64,000 nucleotides of DNA, from contig NZ_JAQOSO010000115.1 in the NCBI RefSeq assembly GCF_030068505.1, forward strand, positions 29,316 to 93,315, given 5' to 3'. The notes beneath the pieces were generated by a model, which was given only the letters and a program-made list of their open reading frames with translations, was not told the DNA's origin and did no database searches. Shown in pieces: positions 9,316 through 18,324 of this stretch; positions within the stretch are counted from its first letter, which is position 1; each line of letters starts with the position of its first letter. The position numbers and the translations under genes were made by a program. Origin of the DNA: Roseofilum capinflatum BLCC-M114 (lineage in GTDB: Bacteria; Cyanobacteriota; Cyanobacteriia; Cyanobacteriales; Desertifilaceae).

Positions 9316-9366
9316 AGTGCGAGCGTATTGCTCGCTGGTTTGTCTAGCGAGCGAGACGCTCGCACT
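9316..9366. repeat. Compound palindrome interrupting xisH
   Basis: AGTGCGAGCGT at 9316 pairs perfectly with ACGCTCGCACT ending at 9366. An inner pair, CTCGCTGG and CTAGCGAG, extends the hairpin with one mismatch. It is a REP-like dispersed palindrome of a type common in cyanobacterial intergenic DNA. Confidence 0.75.
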
Positions 9367-9421
9367 GCATCTATCGATACTATTGCCTCATTTTAAAGGA
9401 AACCATCCACGACCAGATCGC

Positions 9422-10507
9422 CTAAAGGTAGCTGAGAATAGCAAGGATACCAACAACGCCATAAAAGACTCCCACCACTTGGATTTCCGACCATCCAGAG
9501 AGTTCCAGATGGTGGTGGAGGGGGGCCATTTTGAGGATGCGTTTACCGACCCCATCGGGGCCTTTGGTGGCTTTGTAGTAGCTCACTTGGAGGATGACGG
9601 AGAGAGTTTCGACGATAAACAGGCCGCTGAGGATAATTAAACTCCAGAGATTACCACTAATGAGGGCGATCGCCGCTAAACCGCCCCCAAGAGCCATAGA
9701 ACCGGTATCTCCCATAAACACTTGAGCCGGATTACGATTATAGGCGAGAAAGCCGACACAACTGCCACTGAGGGCAGCACAAAGGATCATTAAACTGGGG
9801 AAAGTGGGAGCGAGCAGAACCCCAAGGGCTAAAAAGGCGATCGCGCAAGTTCCGCCCGCTAACCCATCTAAACCATCCGTGAGGTTCACCGCATTACTTT
9901 CCGAAACCAGGGTAAAAGCAGCTAAAGGCCAAAAGAGCAAACCTAAAGGCAGGCTAACGGCTCCAAATAGGGCGACTGTGGTCAGATCTCCCGGTTGCGT
10001 CAGAGCCATCCACAGGGTAAAACTGACCGCTAAGAGGGTTTGCAAAATCAACTTCATGCGCGGAGAAATACCCTTATTGGAGCGACGGCGGAGAATTTGC
10101 CAATCATCAATCCAACCGATCGCCCCATAGCCTAAAATAACCAAAGAAACCGCCAGAACGGTGCGATCGCCACCCGAAACCAGCAGCGCCACCAACACCG
10201 CCACCGGCACAAAAAAGATCCCCCCCATAGTTGGAGTTCCCGCTTTTTTCAAATGGTCTTGCGGCCCATCTTCGCGGATAATTTGCCCCGCTTTAATCTT
10301 TCTCAGAGTCGGGACAGCCCAAGCGCCCACCAGAGTCGTTAGGGCTAACCCACTCCAGAACGGCAGACTTAAGGAAACCCAGGGTAGGGATGAGTTCATC
10401 TGGAGGTCAAGGGCTAAAGCCGTCAGCCCCAAACCCACCACTAAAATCAAAAATAGGCGGGTTCCCCAAGACAACGAGAGTCCCCCAGAACTAAATTTCG
10501 CGTCCAC
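9422..10507 (-). CDS. mraY: Phospho-N-acetylmuramoyl-pentapeptide transferase
   Basis: An integral membrane enzyme that joins UDP-MurNAc-pentapeptide to undecaprenyl phosphate, producing lipid I for peptidoglycan. Visible signatures are KKAGTPTMGGIFF, the catalytic NAVNLTDGLDGLAGG, FMGDTGSMALGG, and the C-terminal KMAPLHHHLELSGW. About ten hydrophobic helices are spread over roughly 361 residues, the expected size. The GTG at 10507 has GAGGA six bases upstream and is preferred over starts up to 10540, which sit in a GTGAGT repeat. It follows the DUF3134 gene on the same strand. Confidence 0.96.
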   Translation of the reverse strand: MDAKFSSGGLSLSWGTRLFLILVVGLGLTALALDLQMNSSLPWVSLSLPFWSGLALTTLVGAWAVPTLRKIKAGQIIREDGPQDHLKKAGTPTMGGIFFVPVAVLVALLVSGGDRTVLAVSLVILGYGAIGWIDDWQILRRRSNKGISPRMKLILQTLLAVSFTLWMALTQPGDLTTVALFGAVSLPLGLLFWPLAAFTLVSESNAVNLTDGLDGLAGGTCAIAFLALGVLLAPTFPSLMILCAALSGSCVGFLAYNRNPAQVFMGDTGSMALGGGLAAIALISGNLWSLIILSGLFIVETLSVILQVSYYKATKGPDGVGKRILKMAPLHHHLELSGWSEIQVVGVFYGVVGILAILSYL

Positions 10508-10575
10508 AGTTTTCCTCACACTCACACTCACACTCAACAAATTACAGATCCAATCACTCCATGGACAGGTCTAGC

Positions 10576-10824
10576 TTACTCCTGCTCGTCCATGGACTCC
10601 TCATCCTCATCGTAATTATCGTCATTTCCCTCCATCAGTTCGGAAATATCCGCATCATCATCGACAAAATCCTCATCTTGGACTTCGCGAGTAGACATGC
10701 GTCCCGTTTTTTCTAACCAGTCTACCAGGGACTCGGTAGGAGGCGAGGGAAGGATGGGAGCCAGTTGAGAACGGGGGGTTTCCCGTAAGGAAGGGTTTTT
10801 AATCGGTACAAATTTGGAAGACAT
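10576..10824 (-). CDS. DUF3134 family small acidic protein
   Basis: An 82-residue protein. The NPSLRETPRSQLAPILP and SLVDWLEKTGRM segments are the conserved core of a cyanobacteria-restricted family of unknown function (DUF3134). The C-terminal third is extremely acidic (runs of D and E), so it is probably disordered. It lies about 70 bases upstream of mraY on the same strand and may share its transcript. Confidence 0.8.
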   Translation of the reverse strand: MSSKFVPIKNPSLRETPRSQLAPILPSPPTESLVDWLEKTGRMSTREVQDEDFVDDDADISELMEGNDDNYDEDEESMDEQE

Positions 10825-10954
10825 GGCCGAGACAATGGGAAAATAAAATCTTGGTACTGAACTGTTTTGAGTGTATCAGGATCTGACCAGAGAATTGTTA
10901 GCATGACCATAAGCATTGCTGTGGATGCAATCGGTGTTTAACCTAGGGAAAATT

Positions 10955-11539
10955 ATGATTGGCAAAGACCGTTTATTACAGGCGATCGCCGGTACGAATC
11001 GAGGCATCTTAGCTTCTGAGTCCGAAAAGCAGGCGATTTTGTCCTGTGTAACTCAATTAGAAGATCGCAACCCGAACCCGCGCCCAACGGAGGTTCCTGA
11101 ACTGCTGGCTGGGGACTGGCGCTTGCTCTATACCACCAGCGCGGAATTGTTGAATATTGACCGCATTCCCCTATTTAAGTTGGGTCAGATTTATCAATGC
11201 ATTCGGACTGACGAGCAGGCAGTCTATAATATTGGGGAACTTGATGGCTTGCCCTATTTGGAAGCCCTGGTCAGTGTCAAAGCCCGTTTTGCCGTAGTCA
11301 ATGAGCGGCGGGTCGATGTACGCTTTAATCGCGGGATTTGGGGACTACAACGGTTTTTGGGCTATCAATCTCCCTCCCAACTGATTAGCCAAATTGAACA
11401 GGGGGCAACGTTTTGGCCGGTTGATTTTCCCATTCGTGAGGAAAATCAAAAGGGTTGGTTAGATATTACTTATTTAGATCAAGATTTACGGATTAATCGA
11501 GGCAATAAAAATAGTGTGTTTGTGTTAGCTCGATGTTAG
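10955..11539 (+). CDS. PAP/fibrillin family protein
   Basis: This protein of about 194 residues belongs to the plastid-lipid-associated (fibrillin) family, soluble or membrane-peripheral lipocalin-like proteins linked to thylakoid lipid and quinone homeostasis. The characteristic core LLAGDWRLLYTTSAELLN (near residues 45-62) is followed by the C-terminal GWLDITYLDQDLRINRGN and NSVFVLAR. ATG at 10955 is preferred because of the preceding AGGGAA and because family members start close to KDRLLQAI. It is divergent from the DUF3134/mraY unit. Confidence 0.88.
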   Translation: MIGKDRLLQAIAGTNRGILASESEKQAILSCVTQLEDRNPNPRPTEVPELLAGDWRLLYTTSAELLNIDRIPLFKLGQIYQCIRTDEQAVYNIGELDGLPYLEALVSVKARFAVVNERRVDVRFNRGIWGLQRFLGYQSPSQLISQIEQGATFWPVDFPIREENQKGWLDITYLDQDLRINRGNKNSVFVLARC

Positions 11540-11570
11540 AGCGCTAGGTGCTGGTTATAGGGAATGGGGC

Positions 11571-12392
11571 ATGGACAGAATGGATCGGGTTAACTTACGT
11601 CTTTCTCAAGGTCATTTAAATACCTTGAGTACCTGCGGGCGCAAATTTCAGTATATCTTTTTGGAGAAAATTCCCTATGTAGTTCCCCCAGAACAACAGG
11701 AGCGCTCAGAGTGGGGGAGTCAGTTTCATTTATTGATGCAACAGCGAGAATTAGGGTTACCCATTGAAGGCGTTTTGCAGAGCGATCCCCAATTTAAACA
11801 GGGTTTAGAACGGTTAATGATAGCTCATCCGGGATTGTTTGCCGATGGGGGTGACTTTCGGGAAAGTGAACATCAACGAACCCTGGTGTTTGAGGGCTAT
11901 TGGCTGACGGTGATTTATGATTTGTTCATTGCCCGATCGCACCAGGCAGAAATTATTGACTGGAAAACCTATCTGCAACCCCCCAAGAGCGATCGCCTAA
12001 AACAGAATTGGCAAACTCGTCTTTATCCCTTTGTCTTAGCCGAAACCAGCGACTATCTTCCGGAACAGATCGCTCTGACCTACTGGTTTGTTAAAGGTAA
12101 ACCTTCGTTACACAATCGAGCGACTTCTCTAGAGTTCAGGTATGATAACGAGCAACATGAACGGACAAAAACGGAATTAAGTCAACTCTTGCACCAATTG
12201 AGCCAAGGGTTGCAGCACTATGCTCAGGGTGGTAATTTTCCTCAAGTACCCGTCACTTCTTCTGAATGTCGTCGATGTCCCTTTGCTCGGCGATGCGATC
12301 GCCTGTCTACTGATGAAGTAGCAGACATTACTCCTGATTCCGCTTTATGGTCTCTTCCTCCTCTCGATAGTATTCCCGAATTACCGATTTAA
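11571..12392 (+). CDS. PD-(D/E)XK nuclease with probable Fe-S cluster
   Basis: A 273-residue single-domain nuclease of the RecB/Cas4/AddB-like group. The N-terminus has a Cys in LSTCGRKFQYIFLEKI, and the middle has the catalytic EIIDWKTY (D and K) followed by QTRLYPFVLAE. The C-terminus has ECRRCPFARRC. One early Cys plus three late Cys is the classic arrangement that binds a 4Fe-4S cluster in Cas4 and AddB. No Cas genes or CRISPR arrays occur in the window, so it is more likely a stand-alone DNA-repair nuclease. ATG at 11571 or 11580 are both possible starts. Confidence 0.85.
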   Translation: MDRMDRVNLRLSQGHLNTLSTCGRKFQYIFLEKIPYVVPPEQQERSEWGSQFHLLMQQRELGLPIEGVLQSDPQFKQGLERLMIAHPGLFADGGDFRESEHQRTLVFEGYWLTVIYDLFIARSHQAEIIDWKTYLQPPKSDRLKQNWQTRLYPFVLAETSDYLPEQIALTYWFVKGKPSLHNRATSLEFRYDNEQHERTKTELSQLLHQLSQGLQHYAQGGNFPQVPVTSSECRRCPFARRCDRLSTDEVADITPDSALWSLPPLDSIPELPI

Positions 12393-12434
12393 TCGCTTTT
12401 CTCCTGACCTGCACATAACACTTTATCTCGAATT

Positions 12435-13295
12435 ATGAAATCACCCAATCATTTTCCCTCCAATTCCCAATTAACCAATCCGCAATTGATGATTCCAGTA
12501 TTGGGGGTGTTCTTTCTGCTGTTTGCTGGTTTAATTTTTCGTCCCTTCGTGATTGTGAATGCAGGGGAACGGGGCGTATTAATGAAGTTTGGTAAAGTCC
12601 AGGATAGAATATTAGATGAAGGACTTCACCCCATTATTCCCGTGATGACTACGGTCGAAAATTTGAGCGTGCGGGTACAGAAAAATGATGTAAATGCCGA
12701 AGCCTCATCCCGTGATTTGCAAGATGTAAAAATGGAAATCGCCATTAATTGGCATATCGATCCAGCTAGAGTGAATAAGGTGTTTCAACAAATTGGCGAT
12801 CGCGAGCAAATTCTGATTCGGATTATTACGCCCTCAGTTTCAGAAGTCGTGAAATCAGCAACGGCGAAGAAAAACGCTGAAGAAATTATCACTCTACGCA
12901 CAGACTTAAAACAAGAAATCGATAAGCAACTTAAGGAAAGGATTACATCTTATGGTATTTTAATCGATGATGTTTCTTTGGTTAATGTGACCTTTTCTCC
13001 CGAATTTGCCAAAGCCATTGAAGCCAAACAAATTGCTGAACAAGAAGCAAAACGGGCAGAATTTGAAGCCTTGAAAGCAGAAAAAGTGGCCCAAGCGGAA
13101 ATTAACCGCGCCAAAGGACAAGCAGAAGCTCAACGTCTGCAACGGCAAACCTTAACCCCAATTTTGCTGCAAAAACTAGCGATTGAAAAATGGGATGGTC
13201 GTTTTCCGACGGTGATGGGGGGTCAAGGTGCGCTACCCTTTATTAATATGTCGCCGGAAACCTTGACTCCTCCAGCACCGGCGAATACCCCTTAA
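12435..13295 (+). CDS. Prohibitin family (SPFH) membrane protein
   Basis: A 286-residue protein with one N-terminal transmembrane helix (LMIPVLGVFFLLFAGLIF) and then an SPFH domain (NAGERGVLMKFGKVQDRILDEGLHPIIP). A long charged coiled coil (KAIEAKQIAEQEAKRAEFEALKAEK) and a short Pro-rich tail follow. Prohibitins form large ring-shaped membrane scaffolds; cyanobacterial members resemble the mitochondrial ones. No protease partner is adjacent. Confidence 0.92.
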   Translation: MKSPNHFPSNSQLTNPQLMIPVLGVFFLLFAGLIFRPFVIVNAGERGVLMKFGKVQDRILDEGLHPIIPVMTTVENLSVRVQKNDVNAEASSRDLQDVKMEIAINWHIDPARVNKVFQQIGDREQILIRIITPSVSEVVKSATAKKNAEEIITLRTDLKQEIDKQLKERITSYGILIDDVSLVNVTFSPEFAKAIEAKQIAEQEAKRAEFEALKAEKVAQAEINRAKGQAEAQRLQRQTLTPILLQKLAIEKWDGRFPTVMGGQGALPFINMSPETLTPPAPANTP

Positions 13296-13324
13296 TTGAA
13301 GGTTAATTGAAGGATGATACCAGA

Positions 13325-14326
13325 ATGAGCGATCGCCCAGATGAGACCCTAACCCCAGAACTGGATCGTTTACATGCACAGATCCGGGATCTCAAACAAG
13401 ATCAAAAAGCCTTTGAAGCTCAAAATGAGCTGCTCCGCACATTTACTAACTTAATGCGGACTTCCACCGGTTCGCTGATGCTGCGATCGGTATTACAGCA
13501 AACCTTGAAAATTGCCATTCGCTTTACTCAAGCGGAAGAAGGCAGCTTATTTTTCCTCGATCAAAAGGGAAGCGTGATCGCCAGCGTATTAGCAAGGGGG
13601 GCAACCATTCGCGATCAAAAAGAGGCGATCATTGGGCAAGTTTTAGACAAAGGATTAGCCGGTTGGGTGAATTATAATCGACAAGTGGGTTTAATTACCG
13701 ATACAAAAACCGATGATCGATGGTTAACCCTTCCAGATGAACCCTATGTGGTTGGTTCAGCGTTAGGTGTACCCATTTTTCGCCGTCAAACCCTCTTAGG
13801 TATTTTAACTCTCATGCATTCTGAGCCGGGTTATTTTACCCCAGAATCAGCCCGTTTAATGGAAAAAACAGCCGAGCAAATGGGAGTGGTGTTGGATAAT
13901 GTGCGGCTGTATGTAGAATATCAGAAACTTGACCCCCCCCCGACTCAGGCGATCGCTCCAGAAGAAGCCTCTCAGAAAGAATCCTCAAATCCAGAGGAAT
14001 CCTTAGCCAACTTAGGATTATATATTCTCACAGAACGGAGCAAGTTTTTATATGCCAATCGCCAATTAGCTCATTTATTTGGCTATCGGTTTGCAGAATT
14101 AGTGGGGTTGGATTCATTTCTGGATTTAATGGCAGCCGAAAGTAAGCGCTCTGTGTTTAACCAAATCCAAGATTGTTTTCAGGGCGATCGCAAGCGGTTA
14201 ACCCATCAGGGTAAAGGTAGATGTAGTGATGGTAAACTGATTGAGATTAGTCTGTATGCAGAACGGACAAAACTGTACGGAAAAGGGGTAATCATTGGTG
14301 TAGTACAGCCAGGGTCAATCTCCTGA
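13325..14326 (+). CDS. GAF and PAS domain sensory protein without an output domain
   Basis: A protein of about 333 residues. A short coiled coil (LDRLHAQIRDLKQDQKAFE) leads into a GAF domain (about residues 40-195, with EEGSLFFLDQKGSV, GLAGWV and GSALGVPIF). After a linker comes a PAS-type domain (about 225-330, NRQLAHLFGYRFAELVGLDSFLDL). There is no kinase, GGDEF or HTH output, so it must act through a partner. It precedes a chemotaxis receptor by 30 bases, and the two may be co-expressed. ATG at 13325 follows GAAGGA; an earlier in-frame start at 13307 is less likely. Confidence 0.83.
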   Translation: MSDRPDETLTPELDRLHAQIRDLKQDQKAFEAQNELLRTFTNLMRTSTGSLMLRSVLQQTLKIAIRFTQAEEGSLFFLDQKGSVIASVLARGATIRDQKEAIIGQVLDKGLAGWVNYNRQVGLITDTKTDDRWLTLPDEPYVVGSALGVPIFRRQTLLGILTLMHSEPGYFTPESARLMEKTAEQMGVVLDNVRLYVEYQKLDPPPTQAIAPEEASQKESSNPEESLANLGLYILTERSKFLYANRQLAHLFGYRFAELVGLDSFLDLMAAESKRSVFNQIQDCFQGDRKRLTHQGKGRCSDGKLIEISLYAERTKLYGKGVIIGVVQPGSIS

Positions 14327-14356
14327 TTCCATCACTCATTAAGTGGTTATCTTCTC

Positions 14357-15790
14357 ATGTTTGAATTTATTAATTTGCGCGTTAGATGGCTGATTATTTT
14401 AGGCTATTCTTTCCCCATTGTTTTGTTTTTAGGATCGAGTATTTTCTTGAGTAATCAAGTTAACTCTGCTTCTGAAGTTATTGGAAGTTTAGAGTTATTT
14501 AGTTCGATTTCAAACCAGGGAGATAATATGGGATATGCCCTGAGAAATATGCAAGTTCACATGCGATATTTTATCCTAAATCCCAATCCACAAAATCGCT
14601 CCCGAATTCTGAATGAATTTAGATCTCTGGAATCTCAATTTGAAGACTATAGACAATTGGTTAGCCAAGACGATCGATTTGATGCCAGTCTGGTTGATGA
14701 ATATTTGGATTTTCTTGAAGAACAAATGGGTTTCTATCGCTCTTTAGTCACTTTAATTGAAGCCAATAATATTGATGCAGCAAGAGAGCAATGGCAGTCA
14801 TCAATTACCGATTTAAGATTAAATAGTGATTTAGAAAAGTTAGAGGATTTTAGAAATAGCGAGGAAGAAGTTTATATAGAAAAAAAACAAGCACAAGATT
14901 TTGAGATTCAAAAAATTCCGTCATTAATTTGGATAGTGACTTTGATCTCAACCGTTGTCTCAATTATCCTGGGTTATCTGATTATTTCATTTTTATTAAG
15001 TCGTTTAAATGAAGAAGCTTTAGTTTTAGCCACATCTGCGACCCAAATCGCTGATGCAATGGAACAGCAGGATCAAAGCTCATCAGAACAGGCGATCGCC
15101 GTCAATGAAACCACAACCACCATTGAACAATTAAAGACATCAGCCCAACAATCGGCAACACAAGCAGAATCGGCGGCTGCCTCGGTTCGTCAAGTCTTAG
15201 CCTTAGCCCTAGGAGAATGGCAGCAAACCACTGAGGCTGCGGCAGCCTCGGCCAATAGTCAAGTTTCCTTAAAATTTACCTCTAATCAAATCTCGGAACA
15301 GGTGCAAGCCCTGATTCAACAATTAGATCAAATCTATGGAATTACCAATCTGTTGGCAGACTTGGCCGCTCAGACCAATATGTTAGCCTTGAATGCATCA
15401 GTAGAAGCGGTTCATGCTGGCGAACAAGGGAGGGGATTTTCGGTTATAGCTACAGAAATTCGCAAGTTAGCCGATGATAGTCGCTCATCAGCACAAAAAA
15501 TTAGTCATTTAATCGCAGACATTCAGCGATCGGCTAGTGCAACGCTCAAATCGACTGAATCAGGCACTCATGCCGTTGATTTGATTAGTTCAGCTATTAA
15601 TGAAATTTCAATTAATGTGCAACAAATTTCCTTAAATGCTCGCGAACAAGCCAATGGAATTGCCCAAATCATGAGTGCCATGACGGAAATTAATGGCGGA
15701 ATTCAACAAACGGCTACCCATATTCGCCAAACCAAGGAGGGAACCCAGCAGCTTAATGAAACGGCCCAAAAATTAAATCGTTTGGTTTAA
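14357..15790 (+). CDS. Methyl-accepting chemotaxis protein
   Basis: A 477-residue receptor. It has a transmembrane helix at residues 10-30 and a mainly helical extracytoplasmic sensor of about 150 residues of the CHASE3/four-helix-bundle type. A second transmembrane helix (IWIVTLISTVVSIILGYLII) leads to a cytoplasmic signalling coiled coil. The conserved hairpin tip is clear (QTNMLALNASVEAVHAGEQGRGF), with flanking EIRKLADDSR. A HAMP domain is short or absent. Such receptors in cyanobacteria feed pili-based phototaxis or motility through CheA-like kinases, none of which is in the window. Confidence 0.92.
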   Translation: MFEFINLRVRWLIILGYSFPIVLFLGSSIFLSNQVNSASEVIGSLELFSSISNQGDNMGYALRNMQVHMRYFILNPNPQNRSRILNEFRSLESQFEDYRQLVSQDDRFDASLVDEYLDFLEEQMGFYRSLVTLIEANNIDAAREQWQSSITDLRLNSDLEKLEDFRNSEEEVYIEKKQAQDFEIQKIPSLIWIVTLISTVVSIILGYLIISFLLSRLNEEALVLATSATQIADAMEQQDQSSSEQAIAVNETTTTIEQLKTSAQQSATQAESAAASVRQVLALALGEWQQTTEAAAASANSQVSLKFTSNQISEQVQALIQQLDQIYGITNLLADLAAQTNMLALNASVEAVHAGEQGRGFSVIATEIRKLADDSRSSAQKISHLIADIQRSASATLKSTESGTHAVDLISSAINEISINVQQISLNAREQANGIAQIMSAMTEINGGIQQTATHIRQTKEGTQQLNETAQKLNRLV

Positions 15791-15832
15791 TGGAGGATGG
15801 ACAATTGATGATCTCAAGAGGAGTAATCACAT

Positions 15833-16750
15833 ATGGTGGAGGTAGTGACAGTCAGGACTCCGGCAAGCGCAGCCAATTTAGGGCCAGGCTTTGATTGTAT
15901 GGGGGCAGCGCTCACGTTGTATAACGAATTTCGCTTTTCCCCCCTACCGGATGAGGGTTCTCTAGACATTGACATCAAGGGAATTGATGTGGCTCACCTG
16001 ACGACAGAGGCGGATAACTTAGCCTATCAATCCTTTAAGCGGTTGTACGATCGCTTGGGACAAAAAACCCCAGGGGTGAAAATTGAGATTGATATGGAGA
16101 TTCCTCTGACACGGGGGTTAGGGAGTTCAGCCACCGCAATTGTAGCGGGATTGATGGCGGCCAACCATTGGGCTGGGAATCCCTTAAACCAAATGGAAGT
16201 GATGGAATTGGCGATCGCCTTAGAGGGATTTCCAGATAATGTGGTTCCCGCTCTTTTGGGGGGATGTCATTTAGCCACCAAAGACGAAACGGGTTGGTTA
16301 ATCTGCGATATTCCTTGGCACGAGAGGATTATTCCCGTGGTCGCGATTCCCAATTTTGAGTTATCCACCGCAGACGCACGCAAGATCCTGCCCAGTGGGT
16401 ACGATCGCCAAGATGCCATATTTAATATCAGCCATCTTGGCCTATTAGTGCGCGGCCTGGAAACCGGTAACGCAGAATGGTTAAAAAGGGGCATGGAAGA
16501 CCGAATTCATCAACCTTATCGTAAAACTCTAATTCCTGGCTATGATGAGGTCAAAGAAGCGGCCATCAAGGCTGGCGCTCTGGGGGTAGCCATTAGTGGC
16601 GCAGGGCCGACGTTGATTGCTTTTGTCCAGACAGATCGAGGGACTGATGTGGGTGCAGCGATGGTAGAGAGTTGGAAAACTCACGGTATCCATGTGGATG
16701 CTTTATCGCTCATGCTCGATCGCCAGGGGACAACCCTTAAGGAAGGTTAA
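15833..16750 (+). CDS. thrB: Homoserine kinase
   Basis: A 305-residue GHMP-family kinase that phosphorylates homoserine in threonine biosynthesis. Visible motifs are PASAANLGPGFDCMG at the N-terminus (GHMP motif 1), the ATP-binding PLTRGLGSSATAIVAG near residues 88-104, and the C-terminal ALGVAISGAGPTLIAF. AAGAGGAG lies just before the ATG. It stands alone between signalling and urea-transport genes. Confidence 0.96.
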   Translation: MVEVVTVRTPASAANLGPGFDCMGAALTLYNEFRFSPLPDEGSLDIDIKGIDVAHLTTEADNLAYQSFKRLYDRLGQKTPGVKIEIDMEIPLTRGLGSSATAIVAGLMAANHWAGNPLNQMEVMELAIALEGFPDNVVPALLGGCHLATKDETGWLICDIPWHERIIPVVAIPNFELSTADARKILPSGYDRQDAIFNISHLGLLVRGLETGNAEWLKRGMEDRIHQPYRKTLIPGYDEVKEAAIKAGALGVAISGAGPTLIAFVQTDRGTDVGAAMVESWKTHGIHVDALSLMLDRQGTTLKEG

Positions 16751-16779
16751 GGCAGTGGTGAAGAGATGACAAAACTTCT

Positions 16780-16820
16780 GTAGTCTAGACCACATAAAAA
16801 CTCTATCACTGGATTAAAAT
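16780..16820 (+). promoter_or_regulatory. Possible NtcA-activated promoter of urtA
   Basis: GTA-N8-CAC at 16780-16793 differs by one base from the NtcA consensus GTA-N8-TAC. It is followed 21 bases later by TAAAAT (16815-16820), a TAN3T-type -10. Class II NtcA promoters have about 22-23 bases between the two. Urea transporters are known NtcA targets in cyanobacteria. The site is 60-100 bases upstream of the urtA start. Confidence 0.4.
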
Positions 16821-16879
16821 AGATTTTCTGGCAAATGACTTAACTTTTTCTTAACTCAGGCAAGAGGAGTGTATACAGT

Positions 16880-18205
16880 ATGGCGCATCGTATTGGTCGG
16901 CGTAAGTTTCTTGTCTATGGCTCTGCGGCCGTAGGCACAAGTCTTTTACTCAAAGCCTGTGGAGGGCCACCAGATACCAGCACTGAAAATACCGATGAAA
17001 CTTCACCCGTGGCCCAAAGTAACAGTACCACTGGAGCGGCGGGAGATACGATTAAAGTCGGTATTTTGCACTCCCTGAGTGGAACCATGGCCATTAGTGA
17101 AAAAAGTGTGGTGGAATCGACCCAATTGGCGATCGATAACATTAATGCTATGGGTGGAGTGTTAGGGAAACAAATTGAGGCGATCGTGGAAGATGGAGCC
17201 TCTGACTGGCCCACCTTCGCCGAAAAAGCCAGAAAATTGATCGATCAAGACCAAGTGGTAGCGATTTTTGGCTGTTGGACTTCTGCCAGTCGCAAAGCGG
17301 TTTTACCCGTGTTTGAAGAAAAAGACCATATGCTTTGGTATCCCGTGCAATATGAAGGCCAGGAATGCTCAAGAAATATTTTCTACACGGGAGCCGCTCC
17401 CAACCAACAGATTGAACCTTCAGTAGATTGGTTATTGGCGGAAAAAGGTACAGAATTCTTCTTAGTCGGTTCTGACTATGTGTTCCCCCGTACTGCCAAT
17501 ACGATTATTAAAGAGCAATTGGCCGCTAAAGGGGGAACCACGGTGGGAGAAGATTATCTACCCTTGGGCAATACGGAAGTGACCCCCATTATTACCAAGA
17601 TTCGCCAAGCTTTGCCCGATGGTGGAGTCATCTATAACACCCTGAATGGGGATAGTAATGTGGCCTTCTTTAAGCAAATGCAAGGGGCTGGACTGACTCC
17701 CGATAAGTATCCGGTGATGTCGGTGAGTATCGCGGAAGAGGAAGTGAAGGCGATCGGCGTGGAATATCTCCAGGGTCAATATGCGGCTTGGAATTATTTC
17801 ATGACGGTAGATAGTCCAGCCAATGAAAAATTTGTCAGCGACTTTCAGGCTAAATATGGAGAAGATCGGGTCACCAATGACCCCATGGAAGCCGCTTATA
17901 TTGGTGTCCATATCTGGAAACAGGCCGTAGAAGCAGCAGGAACGGCTGATGATTTAGATGCCGTTCGTGAAGCGGCCTATGGTCAAACCTTTGATGCTCC
18001 AGAAGGGCCGGTGATGATGAATAATAGTCATCATTTGTCGAAGTGGGTACGCATTGGAGAAGTGCGTGATGATGGCATGTTTGAAATTGTTAACGCTACC
18101 GATCAGGCAGTAACTCCCCTTCCTTGGAACCAGTTTGTGGCTGAAACTAAGGGCTTTGCCTGTGACTGGTCAGATAAGGCTAAAGGAGGCAAGTACAAGA
18201 TTTAG
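16880..18205 (+). CDS. urtA: Urea ABC transporter substrate-binding lipoprotein
   Basis: A 441-residue periplasmic binding protein for urea uptake. The N-terminus has twin arginines ([11 protein letters not shown]) and a lipobox (LLLKAC), so it is probably exported and lipid-anchored. The mature part shows the branched-chain amino-acid/urea binding fold ([20 protein letters not shown]), with the UrtA-typical [17 protein letters not shown] and [28 protein letters not shown]. The gene is followed by urtB after a 119-base gap holding repeats and a hairpin. Confidence 0.97.
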   Translation: MAHRIGRRKFLVYGSAAVGTSLLLKACGGPPDTSTENTDETSPVAQSNSTTGAAGDTIKVGILHSLSGTMAISEKSVVESTQLAIDNINAMGGVLGKQIEAIVEDGASDWPTFAEKARKLIDQDQVVAIFGCWTSASRKAVLPVFEEKDHMLWYPVQYEGQECSRNIFYTGAAPNQQIEPSVDWLLAEKGTEFFLVGSDYVFPRTANTIIKEQLAAKGGTTVGEDYLPLGNTEVTPIITKIRQALPDGGVIYNTLNGDSNVAFFKQMQGAGLTPDKYPVMSVSIAEEEVKAIGVEYLQGQYAAWNYFMTVDSPANEKFVSDFQAKYGEDRVTNDPMEAAYIGVHIWKQAVEAAGTADDLDAVREAAYGQTFDAPEGPVMMNNSHHLSKWVRIGEVRDDGMFEIVNATDQAVTPLPWNQFVAETKGFACDWSDKAKGGKYKI

Positions 18206-18207
18206 GG

Positions 18208-18244
18208 TAATTAATAATTAATAATTAACAATTAACAATTAACC
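18208..18244. repeat. Heptamer STRR between urtA and urtB
   Basis: About five tandem copies of AATTAAY (AATTAAT twice, then AATTAAC). It starts two bases after the urtA stop. It is of the short tandemly repeated repetitive (STRR) class known from filamentous cyanobacteria. Confidence 0.85.
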
Positions 18245-18268
18245 ATGAATAATTGTTAGCCAGTAGTA

Positions 18269-18295
18269 GTTAGGGTGGGCAATGCCCACCCTAAC
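18269..18295 (+). terminator. Strong hairpin between urtA and urtB
   Basis: GTTAGGGTGGGCA pairs with TGCCCACCCTAAC with almost no loop. CAGTTTTATT follows, which is only weakly U-rich. It could attenuate transcription into urtB so that the binding protein is made in excess. It also resembles a REP-type dispersed palindrome. Confidence 0.5.
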
Positions 18296-18324
18296 CAGTT
18301 TTATTCATTAGATCGGAGAAGATT

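Noticed and set aside
11571-12392. Cas4 identity for the Fe-S PD-(D/E)XK protein
   Set aside because: No CRISPR array or other cas gene in the window; the architecture is also that of stand-alone cyanobacterial nucleases.
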